Below, in pieces: positions 17,073-26,300 of a DNA stretch of 64,000 bases. Location of the stretch: contig JAUJNH010000004.1 of the NCBI GenBank assembly GCA_030448245.1, forward strand, positions 186,001-250,000, in the 5' to 3' direction. The notes under the pieces are model-generated. The model was not told the DNA's origin. It saw only the letters and a program-made list of their open reading frames with translations, and did no database searches. The DNA comes from Acidimicrobiales bacterium. Lineage in GTDB: Bacteria > Actinomycetota > Acidimicrobiia > Acidimicrobiales > JAUJNH01. Made by a program: the position numbers and the translations under genes. Positions within the stretch are counted from its first letter, which is position 1; each line of letters starts with the position of its first letter.

Positions 17073-18827
17073 ATGCTCCGGGTGCGCTGGCTCGGCCGGG
17101 TTGCGTACCGCGACGCCCTCGTCCTGCAGCGGGCACTGCACGGGCGGCCGGGAGGCGATGACTACCTCCTGCTGGTCGAGCACCCGCATGTCTTCACCCT
17201 CGGGGTGCGGGGGCGGGCCGAGGACGTCCTGGTCGACCCGGCGGGCGTGGGTGCCGAGGTGGTGCGGGCCGACCGGGGCGGGCAGGTCACCTACCACGGT
17301 CCCGGACAGCTGGTCGCCTACCCGATCGTGTCCGTGCCGGGCGGGGCGGGGGTGGTCCCGTTGCACATGGCGGCGCTCGAGCAGGTGGTCATCGATGCGC
17401 TCGCCGACCTAGGGCTGCCCGGCTGCGGGCGGGTCGACCGGCCCGGCTACGAGGGTGCGTGGGTGGACCCCAGCGGCTCCCGACCCCGGAAGATCGCCGC
17501 CGTGGGCGCCCGGGTCACCCGGGGGCGCTCGATGCACGGCTTCGCTCTCAACGTCGCCCCGGACCTGGCCATGTTCGGCCACATCGTCCCGTGCGGCCTG
17601 GCCGGCGAGCCGGTCACCAGCCTGCAGGCCGAGGGCCTCGACGTCCCCATGCGGGACGTGGTCGACGCCGTGGTCCGCCACGCCGCCGGCCGCTGGGCGC
17701 CCGACGGGCGGGTCGAGCGCCAAGACGTGGCCTGGCGGGTGGCCCGGGCCGACCTGGCCCCCTTCAGTCGCGGGCTCGGCCCGGGCACACCGGTCGGCCC
17801 CGACCACCACACCAGGTCGGCGGAGCCGGACGTGCCCCCTGGGCCCGACCGGCGGGGCACCGGTCGGCGCGCCAGCTCGACCCCACAGCCCGTGCGCCTC
17901 GTCGGGCGCCTCGCCGCCGCCGGGGTCGATGCCGCCGCCGCCGTCCCGCTGGCCAGCCCGAAGCCCGCCTGGCTGCGGCCCAAGGTCCACCACGGGCCCG
18001 AGGTGCTGGCCATGCGGCGGCGGCTGCGGGGTCTCGACCTCGTGACGGTGTGCGAGGAGGCGGGCTGCCCCAACCTGTCCGAGTGCTGGGCCGAGGGGAC
18101 GGCCACGTTCATGGTCCTCGGCGGGCGCTGCACCCGGACGTGCGGGTTCTGCCTGGTCGACACCAGCCGACCCGGCGCGCCCGACCCGGCCGAGCCGGCC
18201 CGGGTGGGCGAGGCGGTGGCGCAGGCGGGCATCACCCACGCGGTCGTCACGATGGTGGCCCGGGACGACCTGGAGGACGGCGGGGCCGGCCACGTCGCCG
18301 CCACCGTCGCCGCCGTGCGGGCCCGCACCCCGGCCGCCGCCGTCGAGGTGCTCATCAGCGACATGAAGGGCGACCCGGCGGCGCTCGACCTCGTGGCCGC
18401 GGCCCGCCCCGACGTGTGGAACCACAACGTCGAGACCGTGCCCCGGCTGCAGCGAGCCGTCCGGCCCCAGGCGTCGTACGCCCGCAGCCTGGCCGTCCTG
18501 GCCCGGGGAGCGGCGGCCGGCCTCACCACCAAGTCGTCGGTCATCCTGGGCGTGGGCGAGGAGGAGGACGAGGTGCTGGGCGTCCTGGCCGACCTCGCCG
18601 CGCTCGGCACCGGCATCGTCACCCTGGGCCAGTACCTGCGGCCGACCAGCACCCACCTGCCCGTGGCCCGCTGGTGGCACCCCGACGACTTCGAGCGGCT
18701 GAAGGCGGCCGGCGAGGCGATGGGCATCGCCCACGTCGAGGCGTCGCCGCTGACCCGCTCGAGCCACCACGCCGGCCGGGCCGCTGAGGCCGCCCGGGGT
18801 GCGGCCGCCGGGCTGGTCCCGACGTGA
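17073..18827 (+). CDS. lipB-lipA: LipB-LipA fusion: octanoyltransferase plus lipoyl synthase
   Basis: One uninterrupted 584-residue ORF carries both steps of lipoyl assembly. Residues 1-225 are LipB: GGQVTYHGPGQ with His75, the catalytic Lys140 in RKIAAVGARV and Cys174 in HIVPCGLAGE. A Pro/Gly-rich linker (about 230-290) follows. Residues 295-584 are LipA: the auxiliary cluster cysteines 327, 332 and 338 (CEEAGCPNLSEC), the radical SAM CTRTCGFC at 353-360 and the C-terminal RSS motif. No catalytic residue is missing. Elsewhere lipB and lipA are normally separate neighbouring genes. The ATG at 17073 matches the LipB start. Downstream a small gene overlaps by 4 bp. Confidence 0.93.
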   Translation: MLRVRWLGRVAYRDALVLQRALHGRPGGDDYLLLVEHPHVFTLGVRGRAEDVLVDPAGVGAEVVRADRGGQVTYHGPGQLVAYPIVSVPGGAGVVPLHMAALEQVVIDALADLGLPGCGRVDRPGYEGAWVDPSGSRPRKIAAVGARVTRGRSMHGFALNVAPDLAMFGHIVPCGLAGEPVTSLQAEGLDVPMRDVVDAVVRHAAGRWAPDGRVERQDVAWRVARADLAPFSRGLGPGTPVGPDHHTRSAEPDVPPGPDRRGTGRRASSTPQPVRLVGRLAAAGVDAAAAVPLASPKPAWLRPKVHHGPEVLAMRRRLRGLDLVTVCEEAGCPNLSECWAEGTATFMVLGGRCTRTCGFCLVDTSRPGAPDPAEPARVGEAVAQAGITHAVVTMVARDDLEDGGAGHVAATVAAVRARTPAAAVEVLISDMKGDPAALDLVAAARPDVWNHNVETVPRLQRAVRPQASYARSLAVLARGAAAGLTTKSSVILGVGEEEDEVLGVLADLAALGTGIVTLGQYLRPTSTHLPVARWWHPDDFERLKAAGEAMGIAHVEASPLTRSSHHAGRAAEAARGAAAGLVPT

Positions 18828-19033
18828 GCGCCCTCGTCGCCTTCCTGGTCGTCATGGTCGGGGTCCCGGCCGGCCTCATCTTCTGCACGGTCGTGGCCCG
18901 CGACATGGACGCCCGGGGCCTCGACGGGCGGATCTACGGTGCCCTCACGCTCTTCCTGCCGCCGGCCGGCCTGGCGCTGTGGGCGTACAAGCGGGCGACC
19001 ACGCCGAAGCTCGACGACGGGCAGGCCACCTGA
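18824..19033 (+). CDS. Small two-helix membrane protein, 69 residues
   Basis: From GTG 18824 (overlapping the fusion gene's TGA) the protein reads MSALVAFLVVMVGVPAGLIF, a first membrane helix, then a short polar loop with DMDARGLDG, a second helix (YGALTLFLPPAGLALWAY) and a charged tail. It resembles small Acidimicrobiia/actinobacterial membrane proteins of unknown function. Its stop overlaps the next ATG by 1 bp, so it is embedded in the lipBA-SDR run by coupling. Confidence 0.65.
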   Translation: MSALVAFLVVMVGVPAGLIFCTVVARDMDARGLDGRIYGALTLFLPPAGLALWAYKRATTPKLDDGQAT

Positions 19034-19764
19034 TGGACCTCGGGCTGACCGGACGGGTGGCCGTCGTCACCGCCTCGTCCCGGGGCCTGGGCCGTGCCAC
19101 CGCCCTGGCCCTGGCCGCCGAGGGGTGTGACCTCGTCGTGTCGTCCCGGGGCGCCGAGGCGCTCCACGCCACCGCGGCCGACGCCGCCTCCCTGGGGGTG
19201 ACGGTCGAGGCGGTGGAGGCCGACGTCACCGACCCGGCCACGCCCAGCCGCCTGGTCGAGCGGGCGGTCGAGCGGTTCGGTCGCCTCGACATCGCCGTCG
19301 GCAACGCAGGCGGACCGCCGGCGGGGCGGGCGCTCGAGGTGGACGACGAGGCCATCCTCGCCGCCGTCGGCCTCAACCTGCTGCCCTCGGTGCGCCTCGT
19401 GCGGGCCGCCGCCGAGCCGATGCGGGCCGCCGGCTGGGGCCGGATCGTGCTGATCACCTCAGCCACGGTGAAGCAACCGTCGCCGGTGCTGGCCCTGTCG
19501 AACACGGCCCGCGCCGGCCTGTGGGGCTGGGCCAAGACGGCGGCGCAGGACCTGGCGCCCTCCGGCGTCACGCTGAACCTGGCCTGCCCGGGCCTCCACC
19601 GCACCGACCGGATGCTCCAGCTGTACGGTGACGGGCCCCCGCCGGGTCCGATGGGCGATCCCGCGGACTTCGGCTCGGCCGTGGCCTTCCTCTGCAGCCA
19701 GCAGGCCGCCTTCGTCATCGCCACCACCCTGGTGGTCGACGGCGGCGCCACCCTCGGCCTGTAG
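19033..19764 (+). CDS. SDR-fold protein with altered catalytic motif
   Basis: A 243-residue SDR resembling FabG-type reductases. The cofactor loop TASSRGLG near residue 13 and NAGGPP near residue 93 are present, and the active-site serine sits in ITSATVKQ. The YxxxK pair is replaced: by alignment the region reads SNTARAGLWG, placing Ser and Arg where Tyr and Lys belong. Relatives with this change are known in actinobacteria, so the protein may use other acid residues or not be a simple reductase. It starts at ATG 19033, overlapping the previous stop. Confidence 0.75.
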   Translation: MDLGLTGRVAVVTASSRGLGRATALALAAEGCDLVVSSRGAEALHATAADAASLGVTVEAVEADVTDPATPSRLVERAVERFGRLDIAVGNAGGPPAGRALEVDDEAILAAVGLNLLPSVRLVRAAAEPMRAAGWGRIVLITSATVKQPSPVLALSNTARAGLWGWAKTAAQDLAPSGVTLNLACPGLHRTDRMLQLYGDGPPPGPMGDPADFGSAVAFLCSQQAAFVIATTLVVDGGATLGL

Positions 19765-19772
19765 CCGGCCGG

Positions 19773-20501
19773 TCAGGCCTGCTTGGCCAGGAGGAGCTTC
19801 ACCTCGAGGGTGGCCTGGTCCTCGACGCTGACGAAGCCGCCGATTGAGGGTGGTTCCATGCCGAAGTCGGCGAAGGCGAACGTCAGGCTGCCCACCAGCT
19901 CGACCTGCTGGCCGTCCAGCCTGGTCTGGAGGGGCATGGTGACCCGCTTGGTCTGGCCGTGCAGCGTGAGGTCGCCGACCGCCTGCACCGTGCCGCCGGT
20001 GCGGGGGGCGCTGACCGGCTGGGTGAGCACGAAGGTTGCCTTCGGGAACCGCTGGGTCTCGATGCCCCGGGTCTTGATGGCGTTGTCCCGCCGGTCCCTG
20101 TCGCTCCTCAGGCCCTGCAGGTCGGCCTCGAAGCTGGCCGTGCTGACCGTCACCTGATCACCGGCCTCCTGCAGCACCGCCTGGCCGACGATCCCTTCGG
20201 TGCGACCGACGGCCTCGACCGGGCTCGGTGCGCCGGCGAAGGTCTCGCGGATCCGGTAGCCGGCCACGCTCCCCGGCGCCACCTTCCAGGTGCCGCTGAT
20301 CGCGCCGGTGCCGGCGGCGGGGGCCGTGGTGGCGCTGGGCTGCTCCGAGAGCGTCAGCCGGTCCGGCGCATCGCTGCTGAAGAAGGTGAACCACCCGCCG
20401 ACCCCGAGCGCCACCAGGACCACCGCGGCGGCGAGGAGCACGAGCGGCCAGCGCCGCCGTCGACCGGCAGTCGTCTCGCCGGAAGGGTCCTGCTTGGCCA
20501 T
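19773..20501 (-). CDS. YceI family protein with N-terminal membrane anchor
   Basis: A 242-residue protein with a charged cytosolic start, one hydrophobic helix (about residues 18-38, WPLVLLAAAVVLVALGVGGW) and an extracellular YceI lipocalin-like domain that in relatives binds polyisoprenoids. Typical segments are SGTWKVAPGSVAGYRI, the TRGIETQRFPKATF block and a final lipocalin strand. I use ATG 20501, not the track start at 20540, because GGAGG lies about 8 nt before it. It converges with the SDR gene, the stops 8 bp apart, and is divergent from the next membrane protein. Confidence 0.85.
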   Translation of the reverse strand: MAKQDPSGETTAGRRRRWPLVLLAAAVVLVALGVGGWFTFFSSDAPDRLTLSEQPSATTAPAAGTGAISGTWKVAPGSVAGYRIRETFAGAPSPVEAVGRTEGIVGQAVLQEAGDQVTVSTASFEADLQGLRSDRDRRDNAIKTRGIETQRFPKATFVLTQPVSAPRTGGTVQAVGDLTLHGQTKRVTMPLQTRLDGQQVELVGSLTFAFADFGMEPPSIGGFVSVEDQATLEVKLLLAKQA

Positions 20502-20566
20502 GCCATGCCTCCGAGGTCGCCGGGTTGGTCCATCCTGCAACGGGGGTGGGAGGCTCGGAGTTCCAG

Positions 20567-21430
20567 ATGATCTCCCTCGACGTCGCCACCGTCCTCCTGC
20601 AGTGGGCCACCGGGGGCCTGCTCTTCCTGTGGGTCACCACCCGCAGGCGGACGGTGGGGATCGGCTACGGCTGGCTGCTGCGGGCCACCTACGGGGTGAT
20701 GGCGGCCGGCGCCCTGTGGGCCGGCCGGGCGCTGGACCCGGTGGCCGTCCGGGATGCCGCCTCGGCCGGGGTCGTCGTTGCCGCCGCGGTGGCGCTGGTC
20801 GTGTCCGTGGTCCGGCGCCGGGCCGGCGTGGCCGGGGTCCGGGAGGCCGAAGCCCGGCGCCGGGCCCGGGTGGAGGTCACGGTGGCCACCGGCGCGGGGC
20901 CTCTGCCCCACAGGGCCGAGGCCGACCTCGGCCCTGAGTTCCCGCCAGCCCTCGACCTGGTGGCGCCGGTCCTGGGGGCCGTCGGCCTGGTCGCCGCGGC
21001 TGTGGCGGCCGACGGGCCGGTCGGCCTGGCCCTCGTGCGCACGCTCGTCGGCGCGGCCTTCCTCGGGTCGGTGAGCGACGCGATGCTGCTGGGCCACTGG
21101 TACCTGGTGCAGCCCGGTCTCGGCCGCGGGCCCATCAACGAGCTGAACCGCTGGCTGCAGGTCTTGTGGCCCTTCGAGGTGGGGGCGTTGCTGCTGCCCA
21201 CCGGCATGCTGTCGGTGCTCTCCGGGTCGATCGACGACGGCTACGGGGGGATCCTGGGGTGGTTCTGGGTGGCGTGCGCCGTCACCACCATCGGCCTGTC
21301 CGTCGTCACCACGGCGGCGCTGCGGGAGCGGGCGTACTCGGCGGTCATGGCCGCCACCGGCCTGCTCTACCTGGCCATCCTCACCGCCTTTGGCACCGAC
21401 CTGGTGGCCCGCCTCGTCCTGTCCGGCTGA
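20567..21430 (+). CDS. Polytopic membrane protein of unknown function
   Basis: A 287-residue protein with about seven or eight hydrophobic helices, such as VATVLLQWATGGLLFLWVTT at the start and GLLYLAILTAFGTDL at the end. A soluble loop of about 45 residues follows helix three. HWYLVQPGL and INELNRWLQVLWPFEVG in the second half are striking polar patches inside or between helices and could bind a ligand or metal. I do not recognise the family. ATG 20567 is preceded by a purine-rich GGGAGG. It is divergent from the YceI gene, with 65 bp between starts. Confidence 0.65.
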   Translation: MISLDVATVLLQWATGGLLFLWVTTRRRTVGIGYGWLLRATYGVMAAGALWAGRALDPVAVRDAASAGVVVAAAVALVVSVVRRRAGVAGVREAEARRRARVEVTVATGAGPLPHRAEADLGPEFPPALDLVAPVLGAVGLVAAAVAADGPVGLALVRTLVGAAFLGSVSDAMLLGHWYLVQPGLGRGPINELNRWLQVLWPFEVGALLLPTGMLSVLSGSIDDGYGGILGWFWVACAVTTIGLSVVTTAALRERAYSAVMAATGLLYLAILTAFGTDLVARLVLSG

Positions 21431-21635
21431 TCCGGCCCGACCGGTATCACGGCGACGCCCGGCGACTCTGCTGGGGCAGGGCCTGGCGCCCGGGCCGGAG
21501 GTGGGTGCTGGATGAGGGTGATCGAGGGTCAGCCGTCGAGGGCCAGTCCGACGCGCCCCGTCGAACGTGGCCGCCACGACTGCGGCCCGCCGAAGTGGGG
21601 CGCCACGATTCGTGTGCGGCCAGCCGCGACCTCTC

Positions 21636-21641
21636 TACGCT
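21636..21641 (+). promoter_or_regulatory. TAnnnT -10-like element before the sigma remnant
   Basis: TACGCT lies 8 nt before ATG 21650, so the promoter seems to have survived although the gene behind it is broken. Confidence 0.4.
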
Positions 21642-21649
21642 CGGGGCGG

Positions 21650-22119
21650 ATGGATGACCCGTCGGTGAGAGATCTGCTCCAGGGCGCCGCCGGAGGCGAC
21701 GAGGCGTCCTGGACGGCGCTCGTCGACCGGTTCGCCAGCCTCGTGGGTCGGTGGCATCAGCTTCAAGCTCGACCGGGGGCCGGTCGAGGACGTCAGCCAG
21801 ACGGTGTGGCTGCGGCTGGCCGAGCACTGTGGGCGCATCCAGGAGCCCGAGCGCCTGCCCGGCTGGCTGGCGACCACCGCCCGCAACGAGGCGCTGCGGG
21901 TCGTGCGATGCCGCCAGCCGGTCGAGCCCCAGGACCGGGCGTGGGACCAGGTCCGAGTCGCCGGTCGAGGACCCGCTGCTCGGGACCGAGACGCTGCACG
22001 AGCTGCTGCAGGCGTTCAACGGCCTCGACGGCGAAAGCCAGCAGCTCCTCCGTCTGCTGTGCGTGGTGCCGCCGCTCGACTACCGCACCATCTCGGAGAT
22101 CACAGGGCGGCCGGTCGCT
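21650..22119 (+). pseudogene. ECF-type sigma factor remnant, frameshifted and truncated
   Basis: Pieces of one sigma-70 family factor lie in three frames. MDDPSVRDLLQG to DRFASLV is frame 2; ISFKLDRGPVEDVSQTVWLR through WLATTARNEALRVVR (region 2) is frame 3 from about 21753; EDPLLGTETLHELLQAF to ISEITGRPV (region 4) is frame 1 from about 21955. The last helix of region 4 is missing. The first break can be repaired by adding two single bases near 21745-21755. The gene cannot give a whole factor as it stands. Confidence 0.72.
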
Positions 22120-22465
22120 GACGATGGCCGACGGCGAGCTGACGGTCTACGACCTGGAGGGGTGCCCGGGGGTGGCCCAGACGATCGTCCTGTCGGCCTG
22201 CTCCACCGGCCTCGACACGGTCGTGACGGGGACCGAGGCGCTGGGGCTGAGCGCGGCGCTGCTCTCGCTGGGCTGCGGCACCGTCGTCGCCCCGACGGCG
22301 CCGGTCTCGGACCGAGCCACCGCACCGCTGATGGTGGCGCTGCACCACGGCCTCCGCCGGGGCGAGCGGCCGTCGGTGGCCTTGCACGGCGCCAGGCCCG
22401 ACCCCGGCGACGGGCCGGAGATCCGGGCCAGCTGGACGGCGCTAGCCGCGTTCGGCGCCGGCTGA
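22120..22465 (+). pseudogene. C-terminal CHAT-domain remnant joined to the sigma remnant
   Basis: Directly after the truncated sigma factor, frame 2 reads MADGELTVYDLEGC, then QTIVLSACSTGLD with the catalytic-type cysteine, GTEALGLSAALLSLGCGTVVAP and a closing ALHHGLRRGERPSVALH. This is the end of a CHAT (caspase-like) domain. The upstream histidine half and any TPR or sensor part are absent. In actinobacteria sigma factors of this kind often sit next to CHAT proteins, so an internal deletion appears to have removed everything between the two genes. Confidence 0.65.
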
Positions 22466-22474
22466 CGCCTCTCG

Positions 22475-23254
22475 CTACCGACGGGCCGGGTTCCCCCAGG
22501 CGTCGACCAGCACGGCCCCCGGCTTGGGTTCGCAGCGCTCGGCGGCCTCGTCGGCGCTGAGCGGCCGGATGCCCGTCGGGCTCAGGTCCCACACCCGCAC
22601 GGTGGCCGGCGACCAGCGGGTCCCGGGCTCGACGAGAACGGCGTTGCCGTCGATGGCCAGGCCCTCCATGACCGCCGCGTGGATGTGGTCCAGCGTCGGC
22701 GACGAGTGCTCGCAGCAGGAACCGTCCAGGTGCCAGTGCGCCGCCGCGCTCCACGTCGGGACGGCCACGTCGAGCTCACCCCCGAACGCAGAACGGTCGG
22801 CCACGCCCTGGAGGAACGCCGCCGCCGCCGCCCACACCGACGCGACCCCCTGCTCGTTGTGCCGGGTCTCGTCGGTCAGGATGCTCCGCAGGGCCCACGA
22901 GCGGATCTCCTCCAGCTCGACCAGCGGGGCGATGGGACCGCACTCGTAGTGGGTGTAGGTCACCGACATCAGGCCCGATCGCTGGGTCCAGCGGCTCAGG
23001 GCGTCGGCCGCACCGGGCTTCACCCCTGCCTCGTCGCACCACACCAGGAACAGCGGGGCCCACACGGGGACGAGGTCGACGCGGGCGCCCGCCTCGGCCA
23101 GGGAACGACCACCCTCTTCGACCGCCGCCACGTGGTCCTCGATGGTGGGCGCCATGAAGGGTGACACGGCCTGGAGCAGATGGAGATCGGCCTCACCCGC
23201 GACGAAGGGCACCACCACCGGGTCTTCGGTCAGGTCGTCGCGCCCGTCTCCCAC
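22475..23254 (-). CDS. Conserved-looking protein of unknown function
   Basis: About 259 residues, soluble, rich in Trp, His and acidic residues, with no membrane segment or signal peptide. Conspicuous parts are TYTHYECGPIAPLVELEEIR, LTDETRHNEQGVAS, HWHLDGSCCEHSSP and a C-terminal LVDAWGNPARR. The clustered His, Cys and Glu could bind metal. I do not recognise a family. The track starts at TTG 23287; I prefer GTG 23254, though neither has a strong ribosome site. It follows metH on the same strand after 66 bp and could be co-transcribed with it. Confidence 0.6.
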   Translation of the reverse strand: MGDGRDDLTEDPVVVPFVAGEADLHLLQAVSPFMAPTIEDHVAAVEEGGRSLAEAGARVDLVPVWAPLFLVWCDEAGVKPGAADALSRWTQRSGLMSVTYTHYECGPIAPLVELEEIRSWALRSILTDETRHNEQGVASVWAAAAAFLQGVADRSAFGGELDVAVPTWSAAAHWHLDGSCCEHSSPTLDHIHAAVMEGLAIDGNAVLVEPGTRWSPATVRVWDLSPTGIRPLSADEAAERCEPKPGAVLVDAWGNPARR

Positions 23255-23320
23255 GGGGTACCTGTTCCCACGACGCTGCGCGGCCAACCCCGGTGGTTCG
23301 CCACACGGCGTGAGCCATAG

Positions 23321-26300
23321 TCAGGTGACGAAGTACTTGGCCTGGGGGTGGTGGCAGATGACGGCCGACGTGCTGTACTCGGGCTGGAACTGGAAGCCGG
23401 TGTCCTCGGAGACCTCGAGCCCGATGCGGTCGGCCTCGAGCAGCCAGGCCACCGTCAGGTTGTCCTCGAGGTCGGGGCAGGCCGGGTACCCCCACGAGTA
23501 GCGGCCGCCGCGGTAGCCCTGCTTGTGGAGGATCTGGGGCAGGGTGCCGTCCTCGCCGGCGATGCCTAGCTCCTCGCGGACTCGGTGGTGCCACAGCTCG
23601 GCCAGGGCCTCGGTCATCTCGACGCCGAGGCCGTGGAGGAACACGTAGTCGCTGTAGCGGTCCTCGGCCTTCAGCCGGGCGGCGGCCTCGGTGACCTCGC
23701 CGCCCATCGTCACGATCGAAAAGGCGGCCACGTCGACCTCGTCCGACTCGACCGGCCGGAACATGTCGGCGATGCACAGGAACGGCTCGGCGGGCTGGCG
23801 GGGGAACGAGAACCGGCAGCGCTCGGCGGTGCGGCCCTCGTCCTCCCAGACCACCAGGTCGTCGCCGTCGGCGTTCGCCGGGAAGTAGCCGTAGACCACC
23901 TGGGGGACGAGCACGCCGCCGGCCTTGGCCGCGGCCAGCTGCTGGCGGAAGGTGCCCCGCACGCGCTCGCGCATCTCCTGGTCGGACTCGCCGGTGGCCT
24001 TGTCAGGCCGGAAGCCCCACTGGGTGCGGAACAGCGCCGTCTCGTTGACCCAGCCGGCGATCTCGTCGAGGGCGATGCCGCGAGCCAGGCGGCTGCCGAG
24101 GAAGGGCGGGCGGGGCACGGGGTTGTCGGTGGCCACGACCGGCGACCGCCGGGGCTTGGGCCCGGCTTCGACGACCTCAGGCTCGGCCCGCACCTCGCGC
24201 CCCTCGGGCTGGCGGCCCCACTCGGCGTCGTCGGCGATGCTGCCCCGCTCCATGCCCATCAGCCGGTCCATGGTGCGCAGGCCCTCGAAGGCGTCCTTGC
24301 CGTAGAAGAGCCGGCCGTCGTACACCTCGCGCAGGTCGCGCTCGACGTAGCGGCGGGTGAGGGCGGCGCCGCCGAGGAGCACGGGCACCGAGGACCCCAG
24401 CTCGTTCAGCTCCAGCAGGTTGTCGCGCATGATCAGGGTGCTCTTGACCAGCAGGCCGCTCATCCCGAGCGCGTCGGCCCCCACCTCCTTCGCCGCCTCC
24501 ACCATCTTCGACAGCGGCACCTTGATCCCGATGTTGTGGACCTCGTAGCCGTTGTTCGTGAGGATGATGTCGACGAGGTTCTTGCCGATGTCGTGGACGT
24601 CGCCCTTCACCGTGGCCAGGACGATGCGGCCCTTCGACGACTGGCCCTCGACCTTGGGCATGTGGGGCTTGAGGTGGTCGACCGCCATCTTCATCGTCTC
24701 GGCCGACTGGAGGACGAACGGCAGCTGCATCTGGCCGGACCCGAACAGCTCGCCCACGGTGCGCATCCCGTCGAGCAGCACGTCGTTCACGATCGTGAGG
24801 GCCGGCATGCCGGCCGCCAGGGCCTCGTCGAGCTCGGCCACGAGCCCGGTGCGGTCACCGTCGATGATCCGCTGCGACAGGCGCTGCTCGACGGGCCAGC
24901 CACTGCGGTCCTCGCGCTCGGCCGCGGTGGCCCCCTTGGCATCCGAGAACTCGGTGAGGAGCAGGCCGAGCGGGTCGTGGCCCTCTGACCGCCGGTTCCA
25001 GACCAGGTCGAGGCACAGCTCGCGGGCCCGCTCGGGGATCTTGGTCATCGGCAGGATCTTCCCGGCGTGCAGGATCGCCGCGTCGAGCCCGGCTTGGCGG
25101 CACTCGTGCAGGAAGACCGAGTTCACGTAGTGGCGCAGCCCGGGCGACAGGCCGAACGAGACGTTCGACAGGCCGAGCACCGTGTGGACGCCCGGCAATT
25201 GGGCCTTGACCATCCGGATGGCCTCGATGGTCTCGACGCCGTCGCCCCAGCTCTCCTCGAGGCCGGTGCCGAGGGTCAGGGCCAGGCAGTCGAAGAACAG
25301 GTCGGAAGCCGATATCCCGTAGCGCTCGGTGGCCAGGTCTCGGATGCGGCGGGCGATGGCCAGCTTCCGGTCGCGGGTGCGGGCCTGGCCCTCCTCGTCG
25401 ATGGTGAGGCAGATCACGCCGGCGCCGTGCTCCCGGGCCAGCGACATGACGCGGTCGAAGCGGCTGCCGGGCTCCTCGCCGTCCTCGAGGTTGGCCGAGT
25501 TCAGGAGGCACTTGCCGCCCAGCCGCTCGAGGCCGGCCTCCAGCACCTGGGGCTCGGTCGAGTCGAGGACGAGGGGGAGCGGGACGGCGGTGGCGAAGCG
25601 GTGGGCCACCTCGGCCATGTCGGCCGTCCCGTCCCGTCCCACGTAGTCGACGCAGACGTCGACGAGGTGGGCCGACTCCTTCACCTGGTCGGTGCCCACC
25701 CGGACCACGTCGTCCCACCGCTGCTCGAGGAGGGCGTCTCGGAATGCCCGCGACCCGTTGGTGTTGGTGCGCTCGCCGATGAGCAGGGCCGAGACGTCCT
25801 GGTCGTAGGTCACCGGCGAGTAGATCGAGGCCGCCGACGGCTCAGGCCGCGGGTCGCGAGGCCGCGGCACCAGCGGGGCGCAGCGCTCGACCACGGCCGC
25901 CAGGTGCTCGGGGGTGGTGCCGCAGCAGCCCCCGACGACGGTGACGCCCAGCTCGGTGATGAACCGGGCGTGGTGGCCGGCCAGCTCGTCTGGGCTGAGG
26001 TCGTAGTGGGTGCGGCCGTCGACGATCGATGGCAGGCCGGCGTTGGGCAGGCACGAGATGGGCACGCGGCTGTTGCCCTGGAGGTGGCGCAGGTGCTCGG
26101 TCATCTCCCGGGGGCCGGTGGCGCAGTTGAGGCCGACGATGTCGGCCTTCAAGGCGTCGAGCACCACCAGGGCGGCGCCGATCTCCGAGCCGATCAGCAT
26201 GCGGCCGTTCGTCTCGATGGTCACCTGCACCTGCAGGGGCACCTGGCGGCCGGCGGCCCGCATGGCTCGCCGGCAGCCGTTCATGGCCGCCTTCAGGGTG

